A stretch of 64,000 nucleotides of DNA from Sodiomyces alkalinus F11 (Eukaryota; Ascomycota; Sordariomycetes; Glomerellales; Plectosphaerellaceae). The translations under genes and the position numbers were made by a program. The notes beneath the pieces are model-generated. The model had not been told where the DNA came from and made no database searches. It saw only the letters and a list, made by a program, of their open reading frames with translations. Within the stretch, counting starts at the first letter, position 1; each line of letters begins with the position of its first letter. Where the stretch lies: NCBI RefSeq assembly GCF_003711515.1, contig NW_021167083.1, forward strand, positions 2,243,048-2,307,047, in the 5' to 3' direction. This document shows positions 24,539 through 35,360 of this stretch, one piece after another.

Positions 24539-25377
24539 AGTCCCCACCCTGTCTTCTAGAACACCCCCTATTTGGAACACCACTTTACACCAAAACACTG
24601 CTTTTTGGACCCCTGCTATTTTATTAAATACAATTGTATATATTATAAGAATAAACCCCTAGATAGACTAAAATTCTAGTACTAATATTCTGTTCATAGT
24701 TTTAATATAGGTGTAGTAGAAGAGCTATAATATAGCTTAGAAGTTAGAGATTTCATTTTGTTAGTGTTACCATATATTACAGAAGGCATCCTAAAGAAAT
24801 AGAAATGTACTAATTATAAATTAACCGATATAGGTATAGCTATAATATAAGTGCTAGAAATAACTTCGAACTCTATACTAGATATCCCTATTATCTATCT
24901 AATACTATATATTCTAGTTTCTATAATATAACTAAATGTAGACTTCCCCTACTATATCTTTTTATAGGCTTACACGTATTACTTAATAACTTCTCGAATA
25001 CTGAATACTTTTTTATAAGGGTTCTATAGTAGTATCTATGAAACTTACGCTATTCTCTAATATTTAAGTTATACTTTTCACGAGTAATACTACTCTATTA
25101 TAAATATTCTTAGTTATATTCGACGTTACTAAGAAAACATATACTGAAATAAATAAATAATCAAGTCCTAACTTCTAAGCTATATTATACCTCTTCTACT
25201 AGACCTATATACAAACTATGAACAGAATCTTAGTACTTGACTTTTAGTCTATATAGGGTTTTACATTTATAATATTTAGTATTTTATTAACTAAAACAGC
25301 AGGGGTCTACAAAGCAGTGTTTTGGTGTTAAGTGGTGTTCCAAATAGGGGGGTGTTCCAGAAGGCGGGGTGGGGACT
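24539..25377. mobile_element. Non-autonomous TIR DNA element (839 bp) with ~218-bp inverted arms and TA duplication
   Basis: The left arm, 24,539-24,757, is inverted at 25,161-25,377. Both ends start AGTCCCCACCC and contain GGAACACC, AAAACACTGCTTT, TCTGTTCATAGTTT and ATAATATAGCTTAGAAGTTAG. TA flanks both ends (24,537-24,538 and 25,378-25,379), as in Tc1/mariner/pogo-type elements. The ~400-bp centre is AT-rich and I find no transposase. It is best described as a MITE-like or internally deleted pogo/Fot-type element. It ends 194 bp before the start codon of the septin-like gene. Confidence 0.85.
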
Positions 25378-25379
25378 TA

Positions 25380-25571
25380 TACACCCGTGCCACTCTTTAG
25401 CCATACCAAAAAGGTCTGAGCCCACTGACATAATGTATAGGTGGGGTGCGTCATTCGCGTAGCCTTTCTGTTATTAGGTCCTCATGATCCCATTCTCCTC
25501 GCAGCCGAGCTAACACCTCATTCCACTTCTTCCATATTGCCTTATTGATCTTATACGTCTACGACAACGAT
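25380..25571 (+). promoter_or_regulatory. Presumed promoter and leader of the septin-like gene
   Basis: 192 bp of normal composition between the TIR element and the ATG. It is pyrimidine-rich near the start (ATTCCACTTCTTCC at about 25,520). No clear TATA box is visible. Because the TIR element ends here, any more distal promoter elements would lie within or beyond that transposon. Confidence 0.4.
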
Positions 25572-27720
25572 ATGCGACCCATACCTGGCAGCAACACCAC
25601 CGTTCCCGGTGGTGCAGCTTTCGCCTCGGGCCTGGAAGCCTCGCCCCCTCTTACCTCCATGACCCCGCAGATGAGCTTTGTCCTCACCGAAGACCCCACG
25701 AGAGACGTACCACGCCCGCTCGTGCCGCGCCCTGGCAATCACCATTCTCGCGATCGCATGAAACATTCTACACAGGACAAGTCAAGGGAGACAAACCTGT
25801 CAAGCGACGATATCCCTCGGACCAGTGCAAAGCAACATGACCCAGTTTCGTCAACTCGTTCTAGTAGCCCATCGGACTGCAATCGGCCATCAAGTTGGTG
25901 GATGCCGATTGGACAGGCGAGAACCCGTCGCGAGATCTGTGGTCCTTCCTCAGTCTTGAGCAGTCCCTCATGTAACGAGTACTCGCTATGCGACTCATCG
26001 TCTGACGACCAAGATAGTGTTGTGCTGAGTGTAGTTGACGGCTCTTGCCTTGATTTTTCATTTTCCCCGAGTGAACAGGACAGCCAGGACGCCCCTCAGT
26101 TAATAATGCCCAGGCTTTTGATGCCATCGCGGGGATCTTTCACAGAAGAGGGGAAATCTCTCGGGAACTTGAAATTGCTTGTTGCGGGAGACACGGGCAA
26201 GTCCATCCAGGCCTATATTCACGCCATCGAGTGGGTCGACTTTGGCTGACATCCATGTCGACAGGACTGGGAAAGACTTCGTTGATCGAATCGATTATCC
26301 AAGCATGTCGGCATATCATCCATGTTGATACAGCGGTACCGACGTCGACTTCTAATGGCCACGAATCGATACCAACTGGGCCTCACACCATGGACCAGTT
26401 ACGAAGCTTAGATGGCGGAATCCCGGACATCACGGAGGTCTATGCTAGTACGAAGCCCCGTCCGCCATGGTGGTATTTGGCAGAGAGCGTGGACTCGCAT
26501 TCGAGACACGGCAGTTCAGACGATGGGATCCTGGAGAGGAATATCTGCCTGGTTGATACACCTGGCTACAGTGCCACATCTGAGGTAGAATGCCCGTAGC
26601 TCCCATTCATTGGTCTCGAGCTGACAACCTCATTCTTTTTAACACGCCTCTAGCCGATGGACGTCATCACAAGGGTGGCTCGATACATCGAAGATCATCT
26701 TCACGATGGCGGTTGGGTCGGCCTGGACGATGCAGACGTCTTGAGCGTTTTGAATACCAATAATGGACCGCTTGTCGATGCTGCTATTTACATGATATCA
26801 AGCTCAGGTAGAGTCAAAACCTCTGGGACGGGACCTGACTTCTATGAAAGCTGACAACTAGCTCAGGTCTCACATCAAATGACATCCAGTTTCTTCATTG
26901 CCTGGAAAATCGGACCAATATTATCCCTGTTCTGGCCCAGACAGACACACTACAGCCAGAACAAGTCGCACAGAAGAAACGACATATACTTGGGGAGCTC
27001 ATCAAAAATCATATCTTGCCCTTCAAGTTCGATCTTCCGACGCTGACGCAACATAATGGCCCGCATATTATTTACGCAATCACGAATGAGCGTGTGTCTC
27101 CTGTCAATGTCGAAGCCGGTCTCCTAAGATCCGAATATGTGACCCCTCAAATTCATTCAGATCTATCTTGTCTCGTAAACAACATCTTCAGCGTACATGG
27201 CAGTGCCCGACTTCGGTACGCGGCAGTACAAAAGTTGCTGAGCTGCCGGAGGCAATCATCGCATCTTCTCCCCACATCTGCGACACTAGGACACAAGGTC
27301 ATCACGACACCGTCAAATATTTACCACACTACTTGGACATCCCTTCACTCGAGTGAAGCCTGTCTGTTAGCCGACACTGGGCATGATTTCTTCAGAGTTA
27401 GCCTGGAGAACTGGGCGTCAGGCCTGCGGCAAAGCTTAAGGAAACAACATGCGGCACGTGAACAATGGATGCTGCACCCACAACCCTGCGAAATGCGAAG
27501 CCTGCTGGCAAAGAACACCTCAAATTCATTACAGAGGACTCATAGCAGGAGCAAGGGCATGCTGAGCTCCGTTGATGCGTCATGGCCAGTTGTCAGACAG
27601 CAAGACCCCTTGGGCTTAGTGGAATACAGCTTCCCACTGAAGTGGGCGGGCTGGAACATAGCACAACTAATTGGGAGTGCGAGCATGGTTGGAAGCTTAG
27701 CAATTTGGCTTTATTATTAG
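25572..27720 (+). CDS. Septin-type GTPase domain protein with C-terminal membrane segment (4 exons, 650 aa)
   Basis: Exons are 25,572-26,196, 26,265-26,584, 26,654-26,807 and 26,867-27,720, giving 650 residues with no stop. The introns are 68, 69 and 59 nt, each with a CTGAC branch box; the first is GC-AG and falls inside the Walker A codons. Residues 1-200 are Ser/Pro-rich and look disordered. The G domain follows: P-loop GDTGLGKT at 206-213, switch II DTPG at 306-309, LVDAAIY (septin-like) near 354-361, and AQTD at 390-393 in place of the septin AKAD. The last ~25 residues (GWNIAQLIGSASMVGSLAIW) form a hydrophobic helix. This resembles the divergent septin-like GTPases of filamentous ascomycetes, not core septins. 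The likely role is GTP binding at membranes; polymerisation is unproven. The start is the first ATG in frame (MRPIPGS). The gene sits alone between transposons and is not RIPed. Confidence 0.85.
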
Positions 27721-28073
27721 CTGAAGTACTATGAAAATAATTTACGGGTATAAATCTACGAGCTTAGCAGCTTGCCCTACAAGCAAGGCTGCTGCGCTCG
27801 CCCCTATAGGGGGCCACGTATATAATCCGATTATTTAAAAATATTATATAAATATTTATACTAAGTAATATAGATAAATATTATTACTTATAGATAGAGG
27901 CTATTTACTTCTAATAATTTCTAAAAGGATTTTAATATATAAAACTACGAAGATCTACTATAAAATTAAACTTATAGATATATATATAGATATATACTTC
28001 CTTAAGTATACTAAGAAATTGTATTTATATACTTTTTATACTTTCTATACTAATACTAATATATTATAATAAG
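27721..28073. repeat. Short hairpin repeat ('A') and AT-rich tract downstream of the septin-like gene
   Basis: From about 27,765 the sequence is AGCAGCTTGCCCTACAAGC then AAGGCTGCT, a strong stem-loop, followed by the palindrome CCCCTATAGGGG. An AT-rich tract then contains TATACTTCCTTAAGTATACT. The same blocks occur in reverse complement at 49,960-50,095, and the tail (TATACTTTTTATACTTTC) again in reverse complement near 48,090. This looks like part of an unclassified repeat. It may supply the 3' end of the gene, but no poly(A) signal is certain. Confidence 0.5.
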
Positions 28074-28525
28074 CGTAGGGTTAGTCCGACTAGGGCACTT
28101 GGTTATTCCGACTAGGGCACTACTAACAGCACCTAATCCCAGCCGGTGTCACTTCCGGTTATACCTCAATACTTCCACATAATCTATAAACGGTATCGTT
28201 AATTAAACGAGCGACGATATCGTCTAATACTATACTAACACTGGCCCGCTTTTTGTTTTGCAGATAGAACTCTTAGTAGCCTGCGTTGTTTGTATTAGTA
28301 CTACCGCCCGGCTCCTTTTACGGCTTTTTTGTGGTGTTTTTTAGGAGATATACCTCTATAGTATATAGTTATATAAGCGTAAATCTATTAGTACTTTTGT
28401 TTTATATAGGTTATATAGCAGATTTCGTTATAATCTACTAAGGGATCTTAGTACGAATCCCCTATAGATTTAACTTTAGACTATGCTATTATATACCACG
28501 CCCTTCTTACTAATCCCTCCCGTAA
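28074..28525. repeat. Repeat 'B' and unassigned low-RIP sequence
   Basis: 28,074-28,140 holds two spaced copies of TCCGACTAGGGCAC (one after GTAGGGTTAG, one after GGTTATT) and then AGCACCTAAT. The block recurs in reverse complement at 50,200-50,265, and a weaker version (TTCCGACTGTAG, GGTTATTCCGACTATAG) lies at about 59,812-59,850. The rest, to 28,525, keeps some CA/TG and shows no recognisable gene. Confidence 0.45.
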
Positions 28526-28530
28526 TAGAA

Positions 28531-28734
28531 TATAACGGCTTATTAAAAGTTGTTCACGTATTAAGGCCGAAAATATAAATTATTCGAACTAAGGAAGGAA
28601 AGGAGGAAAGGAAAAGTCTACGCGGTATATAGACGGCTAAGTATATATAGGATCGTACAGGCCTCGGTAATAGGTCCGTGCTTCTTAGTCCTAGCCACTA
28701 CCGGGGATTATTCCGCGGGCTATAGCCCGTAATA
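28531..28734 (-). repeat. 3' LTR of Gypsy G1
   Basis: 204 bp from TATAACGG to CGTAATA on the plus strand (RIPed TGTAACGG...CGTAACA). It is collinear with 21,392-21,596, 41,041-41,244 and 52,711-52,914. On the element strand it is preceded by the G-rich tract at 28,735-28,755. Confidence 0.9.
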
Positions 28735-29529
28735 TACCCCCCCCGCCGCCGGAGGTAAGGTCGCGGTCGTGTTATAGTCGCACGGTTATAACCTTGTATT
28801 ACTCTAGCCTCTCCGCGTATAATCTAAAAATAGCCTCCTTTATTCGATTCTATTAAAGGCTCCTTTAAAGGGAGGTGATCCGTAGTAGCTAAGATCCTTA
28901 TAAGGCTAAAATAGTATAAAGGAGCTCTTATATAACGGTGCCGTCGCGAGCTCCTCGCTAGTATACGTGCTTATTAAAAACGATATACCTACTATTTATA
29001 TAATCGGGGGTCGTTCCTTCTACCCTAATAGCGTAAGAAGGGTAGTAAAATAAACCTCCTACTATTCCTCGTTTTTTACTATTTTCTTCCTTTTCCATAG
29101 CTTCCGGTTTCCTAATTCTTTTTTAATTATCTTTTTATATTGTGAGTAGCTCTAAGATACCTTATAAGTCCCCTAATAGTATAACTAATATCGCCGAGTA
29201 ATAGCTTATCTCTTAAGCCGTAAGAATCCTCCTCGCTATAAGTTAACGCTCCCCTTACTTATGGTTCCGTGCTGTAGCTAACCGTTAGCAGATATCTGAC
29301 TTCGCCTCTCCTAATAAGCGCCCTTTTAAGGGTAATAGTGATAACGATATAAGTTCGCGGCCCTTATTACTACTGGTTACGAGGTCGGCCGTAACTAACG
29401 ATAAGTAGACTCCCCCCCCCCCCCTTACTAAGAAACGATAAGCCCCTAAGAATCCCCTAGCACCTCGCCGCCTAGCGCCCTATACCTAATATACTACCCG
29501 GTAGTGTAAGTAAGAGAATAGAGTTATAT

Positions 29530-30416
29530 ACTACCACTAATTAGGCCCCGGCGCGGCTCGCGCTAATACTAAATACTATAAGTATTCCTATTATACTTAT
29601 AAATATTCCGAGGTAAGTATGCCGGTTATACGCGTAGTAACCGTGACTAATAAGTAATGTAGCTCCCCTCTACCGCCTATAACGCCGCTAACGCCCTATA
29701 GAATACCGCGTATATTATAAATAAGGACTCTAATAATAAGAATATAAGTTTATATCTATCCTTTATATAGTAGCCTTAGTGCTAATTCTTTTATATAGAA
29801 TCGCCGCTAGTATTAAGATACCTGCGGTCGCTTTTAGGTCGCCCTTAGCCTAGCTAAGTTAGGTAAAATTATCGCCGGCCCGTTATAGTCTCCTGCTCCT
29901 ACTGTTACCGTCCCCCCTATCGCCACCCTTCCTATCGCCGCTCCCGCTCCCGCCGCCGCTCCGCCTCCTATTACCGCCCTATTATCCGCCGCCGCCCCGC
30001 CCTTTACTACTAAGTTCTAGGCAGGTATAGTATAAGCTCTTAACGATATAGCTACCTCCGTGCGTAGTATAGATAAGACGCTTAAGGATGTATCGTATAA
30101 ACTAAAGAGCTATAACGATAATATAGCCTCTATTAGGGCGGAGGTATATAGCCTTTCCTACTACGGGTAACGTTTTTATAAGTATTTCGTCCCGTTATAC
30201 CCTCTCCCGGCCGGTGCCTTAGAGGTAACCCCTAAGGCTATACCTGCCTCGGCTCCTTTTCCAGAGGTTATCGCTCGCCTTATCGCTAATAGCGAGGAGG
30301 GCGTAGTTACCTTAGCGGCTTACTTTAAGCCGATAAAGGAGTTATAGGTGAGTACCGCTAAGGGCGGTATAGCCTTATAAAAGGAGGAGTTAGAGGAAGG
30401 GGAGGTTATAGAGTAA
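29530..30416 (+). pseudogene. Opposite-strand multi-exon accessory ORF of Gypsy G1, copy 1
   Basis: Unknown product, encoded on the plus strand while gag-pol runs on the minus strand, between the end of pol and the 3' LTR. The first recognisable exon reads LGPGAARANTKYYKYS and ends in GAG at 29,612. The intron is 29,613-29,701 (GTAAGT, CGCTAAC, TAG; 89 nt, the same length as in copy 2). A short exon (NKDSNN) follows, then a second acceptor ending at 29,798. The last exon has GKIIAGPL, a Pro/Ala-rich linker, a heptad-like stretch (ALNDIATSVRSIDKTLKDV), then ASAPFPEVIARLIANSEEG and an acidic end (KEELEEGEVIE) with stop at 30,416. In the ~125 codons before that stop there are only three internal stops, all in Gln-type contexts. 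The first exon(s) upstream are unresolved. Confidence 0.55.
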
Positions 30417-30899
30417 TAAGTTTCTTCGGTTACCTAGGTTATTTTTTATTTTTTATTTAATTCCTCGCTACTTATAAATTAAGTGGAGCGGGGGTATAAT
30501 CCTAATATAGTCTCGTTTTCGGTTCTTATTCTCTTTACCGCCGCGTCGGCCTTCTTTTGCATCCGTGTCTTTTTTATATACTATTATAAAGGTCTATTAT
30601 TCGACTATACTAGGCCGTGCTTCTTCTCGAATTCGTTAAGTGCTTATATCTCCTATAGGCTTTTAAATAATTCCTATAATAGTTCTATATAACCCTCCTA
30701 GTATACTAATACCTCGCGGACCTTACCGCGACCTCGCCTTCGGGTATAGGCGTAAAGGACTTCCTTTACCACCTATTCTTCCTCCCTATCTAGCCCTTCA
30801 CGGATTAGTAATAGCTAGGGGTCTATTATCGCCTACCCTACTAAGGGGTTATAGTTAACTCGCCGTAGGAGATCCACGTGAAAATAGTTATAGATCTAT

Positions 30900-33800
30900 A
30901 AGGGAATATTTAGTTCTATAATATAGGAGTTAATAACCTTTATAACTTTATATTTATAGTAAAGCTAAGTAAGTTTCTCCGAGGGCTATAGCGAGGAGTA
31001 GTTACTAATATCTAACTATATAAGGTTATCCTTTTCGAACCTCTTAGCCGGGTAACGCCGATAGTTTACCGATTCCTCCTAGCATAGTTATATAACGGCT
31101 ATCGTAGCTTAGGCGAACTAGGTAGCTTCCTTAAGGCGACTTAGTAAGTCCTATACGGAAGCCTCGTGTATATCGGTTAGCGTAATCTTATTAACTTAAA
31201 GAGGGTTCGCGTGGTACCCGTGTTATAGGAAGAATAGGCTTCTTTAGATTATCGAGTTTACCCGGTTATTTAAAGCTAGCTACGCTATTAGTAGTAGCGT
31301 GTTCTAATCGCCTTAGGCGTAATAGGTATACGCCTATAAGTAGGCTTAGACTTCTTAGTTAATACGTTTAGGACCTTTATCCGTTTAAGGGTAGTATACG
31401 GTGCTTAGTCGCTATTTAATACCCGTGAGCTTATAAAAGTATCGCTAAAAGCGATTAGTTTAGTTTAACCCCCTATCGCTAATAATAGACTTTAGTATTC
31501 CGTGGAACCTATAATAGTAGAGTAAGAACCGTTTAGTATAGGCTTTAGTATTTATAGTATATATCACTTCAAACGTTACTAATTTGAAGAGTCGGTTAGT
31601 AATTACTTATAAGTATCTATACTTACTCTTACGGGTAGGTAGTAGGTCCGTTATAAAGTCTATTATGATATTATAGAAGATTCGCCCTAGTATAGGGAGT
31701 AAGCGTAATAATCCTCTTTTCGCACCCTTTTATACGTGGCTAGCTTAGTATATATAGTAGTTCCGTATAAATCTTCTAATATCTTAATTTATACTAGGCT
31801 AAAAGAACTAACGGGCGATTAGGGTAATAGTGCTATCCCTGCCTAGGTATCCGCTAACTACTAAGTTATAAATCGCTTATATAAAACGGCCTTATAATGG
31901 GTGGCTAGCCCCGTTTTCGCTGTCCTCTAGTACCTATAGGCGGTTACGAAATATTAGCTATCCTTAGTTAATTCTATACTCGGCGATCTATATTTTAAGC
32001 TTTAGCTCGGGGAGAAAACTCTATTCTCCCGGTACTACTACGGCGAGGGCACCTTTATAACGCCTATTAGTAGCCTTAGCTTTATCCTATAGTCGTTATA
32101 TGTCGGGGTCTACTTCGAAGATTATAGTTAGCTCCGGTAATATTACCCTTATTAGGTATACTTAGGGGGAGATAGCTATATCGGGGATTATCTAAATATA
32201 CCTCCCCTACTCTCGGATATTAGAAGAATCCTTAGGTATATTCTATTCTTAATATAAAAGCGTATCGGCTATAATATTACTACCTCTTTATCTATACTCT
32301 AATATTAAATCGTATTAGTTAAGCTTAGCTACTTAGCGACTCTAGCGCTCGGTTAGGGCTCTCTTAGTTATAAAGTATTTAAGCGCTTTATAATTAGAGT
32401 AAATCTAAAACCGGCCGTTACCTATAAGCTCGGCTTTCTAAACCTATAGGTAGTCTATAATCGTTAGTATCTCCTTATCGTGAATCGGGTAGTTATACTT
32501 AGCGGAGTTAAGACGGCGTAAATAGTATACGACGATATACCTATATTCTTATTCGTCTTCCTACAGGAATACGCTACCTAGCGCGAACTATAAATAATCC
32601 GTTTCTAGCTAGGTCTTCCTTTCGGGTTACTATTATTATAGGTAAGGCTTTTCCTAAAACCTCTGCTTTAGCGCCTTAAAGGCTGCCTTTTATAGGGGGC
32701 CCTAATAGAACGGGGCGTTCTTCTTTGTTAGGGCTATAAATAGCGCCGTAATAGCTATAAAGTCATGGATAAATATCCTATAGAAGTTAGCGAACCCTAG
32801 GAAACTTCGTACTTTAATCACGGAGACTGGTGCTTCCTATTCTATAATAGCCTTAAGTTTCTTAGGGTTATAAGATACCCTTTTTTCCGCTATGACGATA
32901 AACCCTAGGTATTTAACCGTCTTAACGCTAAACTTATACTTCTTCGGGTTAAGGTTTAGCCTAGCGTTTATAAAGGCACTAAGTATTTACCGTACCTTCT
33001 TCTTATAGTCCTTATAAGATCCGTCTAAATAGATTAGGATATCGTTTATATACGCGGAGATAAAATCGTTAAAGATCTCCTATACCGATAAGTTAATATA
33101 TCGCTAAAACGTTATAAGCGCGCCGGTTAATCTAAAAGGGTATACTAGCTACTCGAATAGTCTAAATTAAGTATAGAATATAGTCTTATACTTATACCTA
33201 GGTAGTATCTATATCTTATAGAAGACGGCGATAACGTTTAATTTAGTAGACTACTCGCCTTAGCTAGGTTATATAGGGTCTTTATAATTAGGGGGAGTAA
33301 GTAGTAATCTTACTAAGTAATTATATTTAGGGCGCGGTAGTAATAGTATAATCGGAGGCTACCTCCTAGCTTTCTTACAAATAGTATAGACGTGGCGGCC
33401 GCCGAGCTACTCGTATAAATAAATCCCTTATCTATTAAATTCGTTATTATCTTCCGTAATATAAGGAGCTCTTTATATAATATATTATAGAGCGGGCCTT
33501 ATAGTAAGCCTTATTCGTTACTATTACTATCCTTCTATAAGTAGACCTTATAGTCGGTGCTAGGTCGGTATAAGGGTAGGCGTATAGAGTATAAGGGCGT
33601 AAATAAGTCGCTAAACTCTCGTATAACGCTCTCGGGGATATATTCTTACGGGTCTACGAGTTCTTTTATACTTAGGGCCTTTTTGATATCTTTTAACGAT
33701 ATAGCTTATAAGCCCTTTTCGTATCTTTTTCCCCTCCGGTACCGTAATCGTTTATATAGTCCTATAAATATAGACCCTATTACTAGTACTATAATATGGA

Positions 33801-35151
33801 TCTCTTATACTACCTTTGGCTCCTCTTTGCCCTAAAGTCGGATATTAATATCGGCTACTTTATAGCGGAGCCTTTATTCCTTAGTATAAAGGACTATATT
33901 ATTACGTTATATCTATAAAAGCCTAAGGAAAGGATCCTAGTCTAGACCTAATATTATATACGCGAAAACGCGCTCGGTATACCCTTATATATCTAGTGTA
34001 AAGACTACAATACCGGCGCTACTAGCCGGTTTAGTCTTATCCGAGAAGCCTTTTAGTAGTCGTTTCTTCTTATTAATTAATAGTAAGCGTATTTTTTAAG
34101 TAAACTTCTTATTTATAGCGGTATAATAATTATAACCTATATCTATAAAAGCGTTTATTAACTTATTACTATTAACTTTTACTTAGATTAATACTGCCTT
34201 ACTCCGTAATAGCAGTTTAAACTCCTCTTACTCGTATTACTCTCGCGCTATCGGCTCCGGTGCCCGATTTCGTACTAAAGCTACTCTTTTTCCGAATCTT
34301 CGGGAATATCTTCGGGTTCCTCTTCTTAAGGGGATATTCGGGCTACCGTATCTTTCTTACTCTTATAGTGCCGTTATATATAGCCTGTCTTTTAGTAGTT
34401 CTAACACGTAATATTCGTGTAATAGTTAGGTTTTTATTAGGTCCCCTTTAAACTTATTAGCCTTATTAACTTTACTTATAGCGATATCGTTATTAGTATC
34501 CTTAGCCGGCTTACGGGTAACGGGAATTAATTAGTACGATTTATTAATACCCTTTTATCTCCACGCGATCGTTTATACTTTATCGACCTACTCGGTATAG
34601 GTATTAGGGAGGTCGGCTATCATTAGGCTATTATATAGCCTATTATTTAAGGCGTTATAGAGGAATGATATCTGAATATAGTCTACCTAGTTATAGCGTT
34701 TTACTTACGGTAAGTTCCTTTTAAAAGTCGGGAGGAAGCGCGCGAACGGCTAATCGGGTTTTTACTTTATCGCTTTAAGGGTGCTAGTAGCGCGACCTTA
34801 TTCGTTATAGTCCTTATACGTACGGTTAAGGTAGGCTATGAATTCCTTTAGGTTAAATTTACTATTTATGCCTCCGTTACCGAAAAAGGTGCTAAGCACC
34901 TAGTAAGGCTAGGTATCTAAGCACGCGTTAATTAAATACCACGCCTTTTTATTATTATGAAATAAAAAGTTTAAGTTTTAGTCGTATAGCCTAGGACTAG
35001 GCGGTATATTCCGTGCATTGCCTACTAAGTTTTACGGGAATAACGATTTACTATACCCGGTATAAAAGCGTAGGTGCTAGCGGCGGTAGCAGGATAGGTA
35101 TAGTAGTCTCTGCCTCTAAGGGCCTAGGTAAGGGCGAGGGCGTGATAACTA
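30900..35151 (-). pseudogene. Gypsy G1 pol relict (RT, RNase H, integrase)
   Basis: The coding part of G1, interrupted upstream by the Copia at 35,157. RNase H and the RT thumb are clear at about 32,400-32,850. RT proper should extend to about 33,600, with protease/gag beyond. The integrase region (about 30,900-32,200) was placed by order only. Most former Gln/Trp codons are stops and many Asp codons read Asn, so no active protein could be made. Confidence 0.65.
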
Positions 35152-35156
35152 GGGTA

Positions 35157-35360
35157 TATCGAACAGACCACCGTCTTTTCGGTTACGTAATGGGCCGGAT
35201 TGCCAAGAGTATAATCCGGATAGACGCTTACAGAATCTGCACTATATAAAATACGGTGGTAGCGTTTCCCTAACGGTCTTGGAGAGTTATAATAGTACAT
35301 AATTGCATTAATCAAATTTTGACCTATTTTGTGACGATTTTGACTACGCTTTATCTGATA
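35157..35360 (+). repeat. 5' LTR of Copia B
   Basis: 204 bp, from TATCGAACAG to TATCTGATA. It differs from the 3' LTR mostly by C/T and G/A changes, as expected from RIP after insertion. Flanked on the left by GGGTA. Confidence 0.92.
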
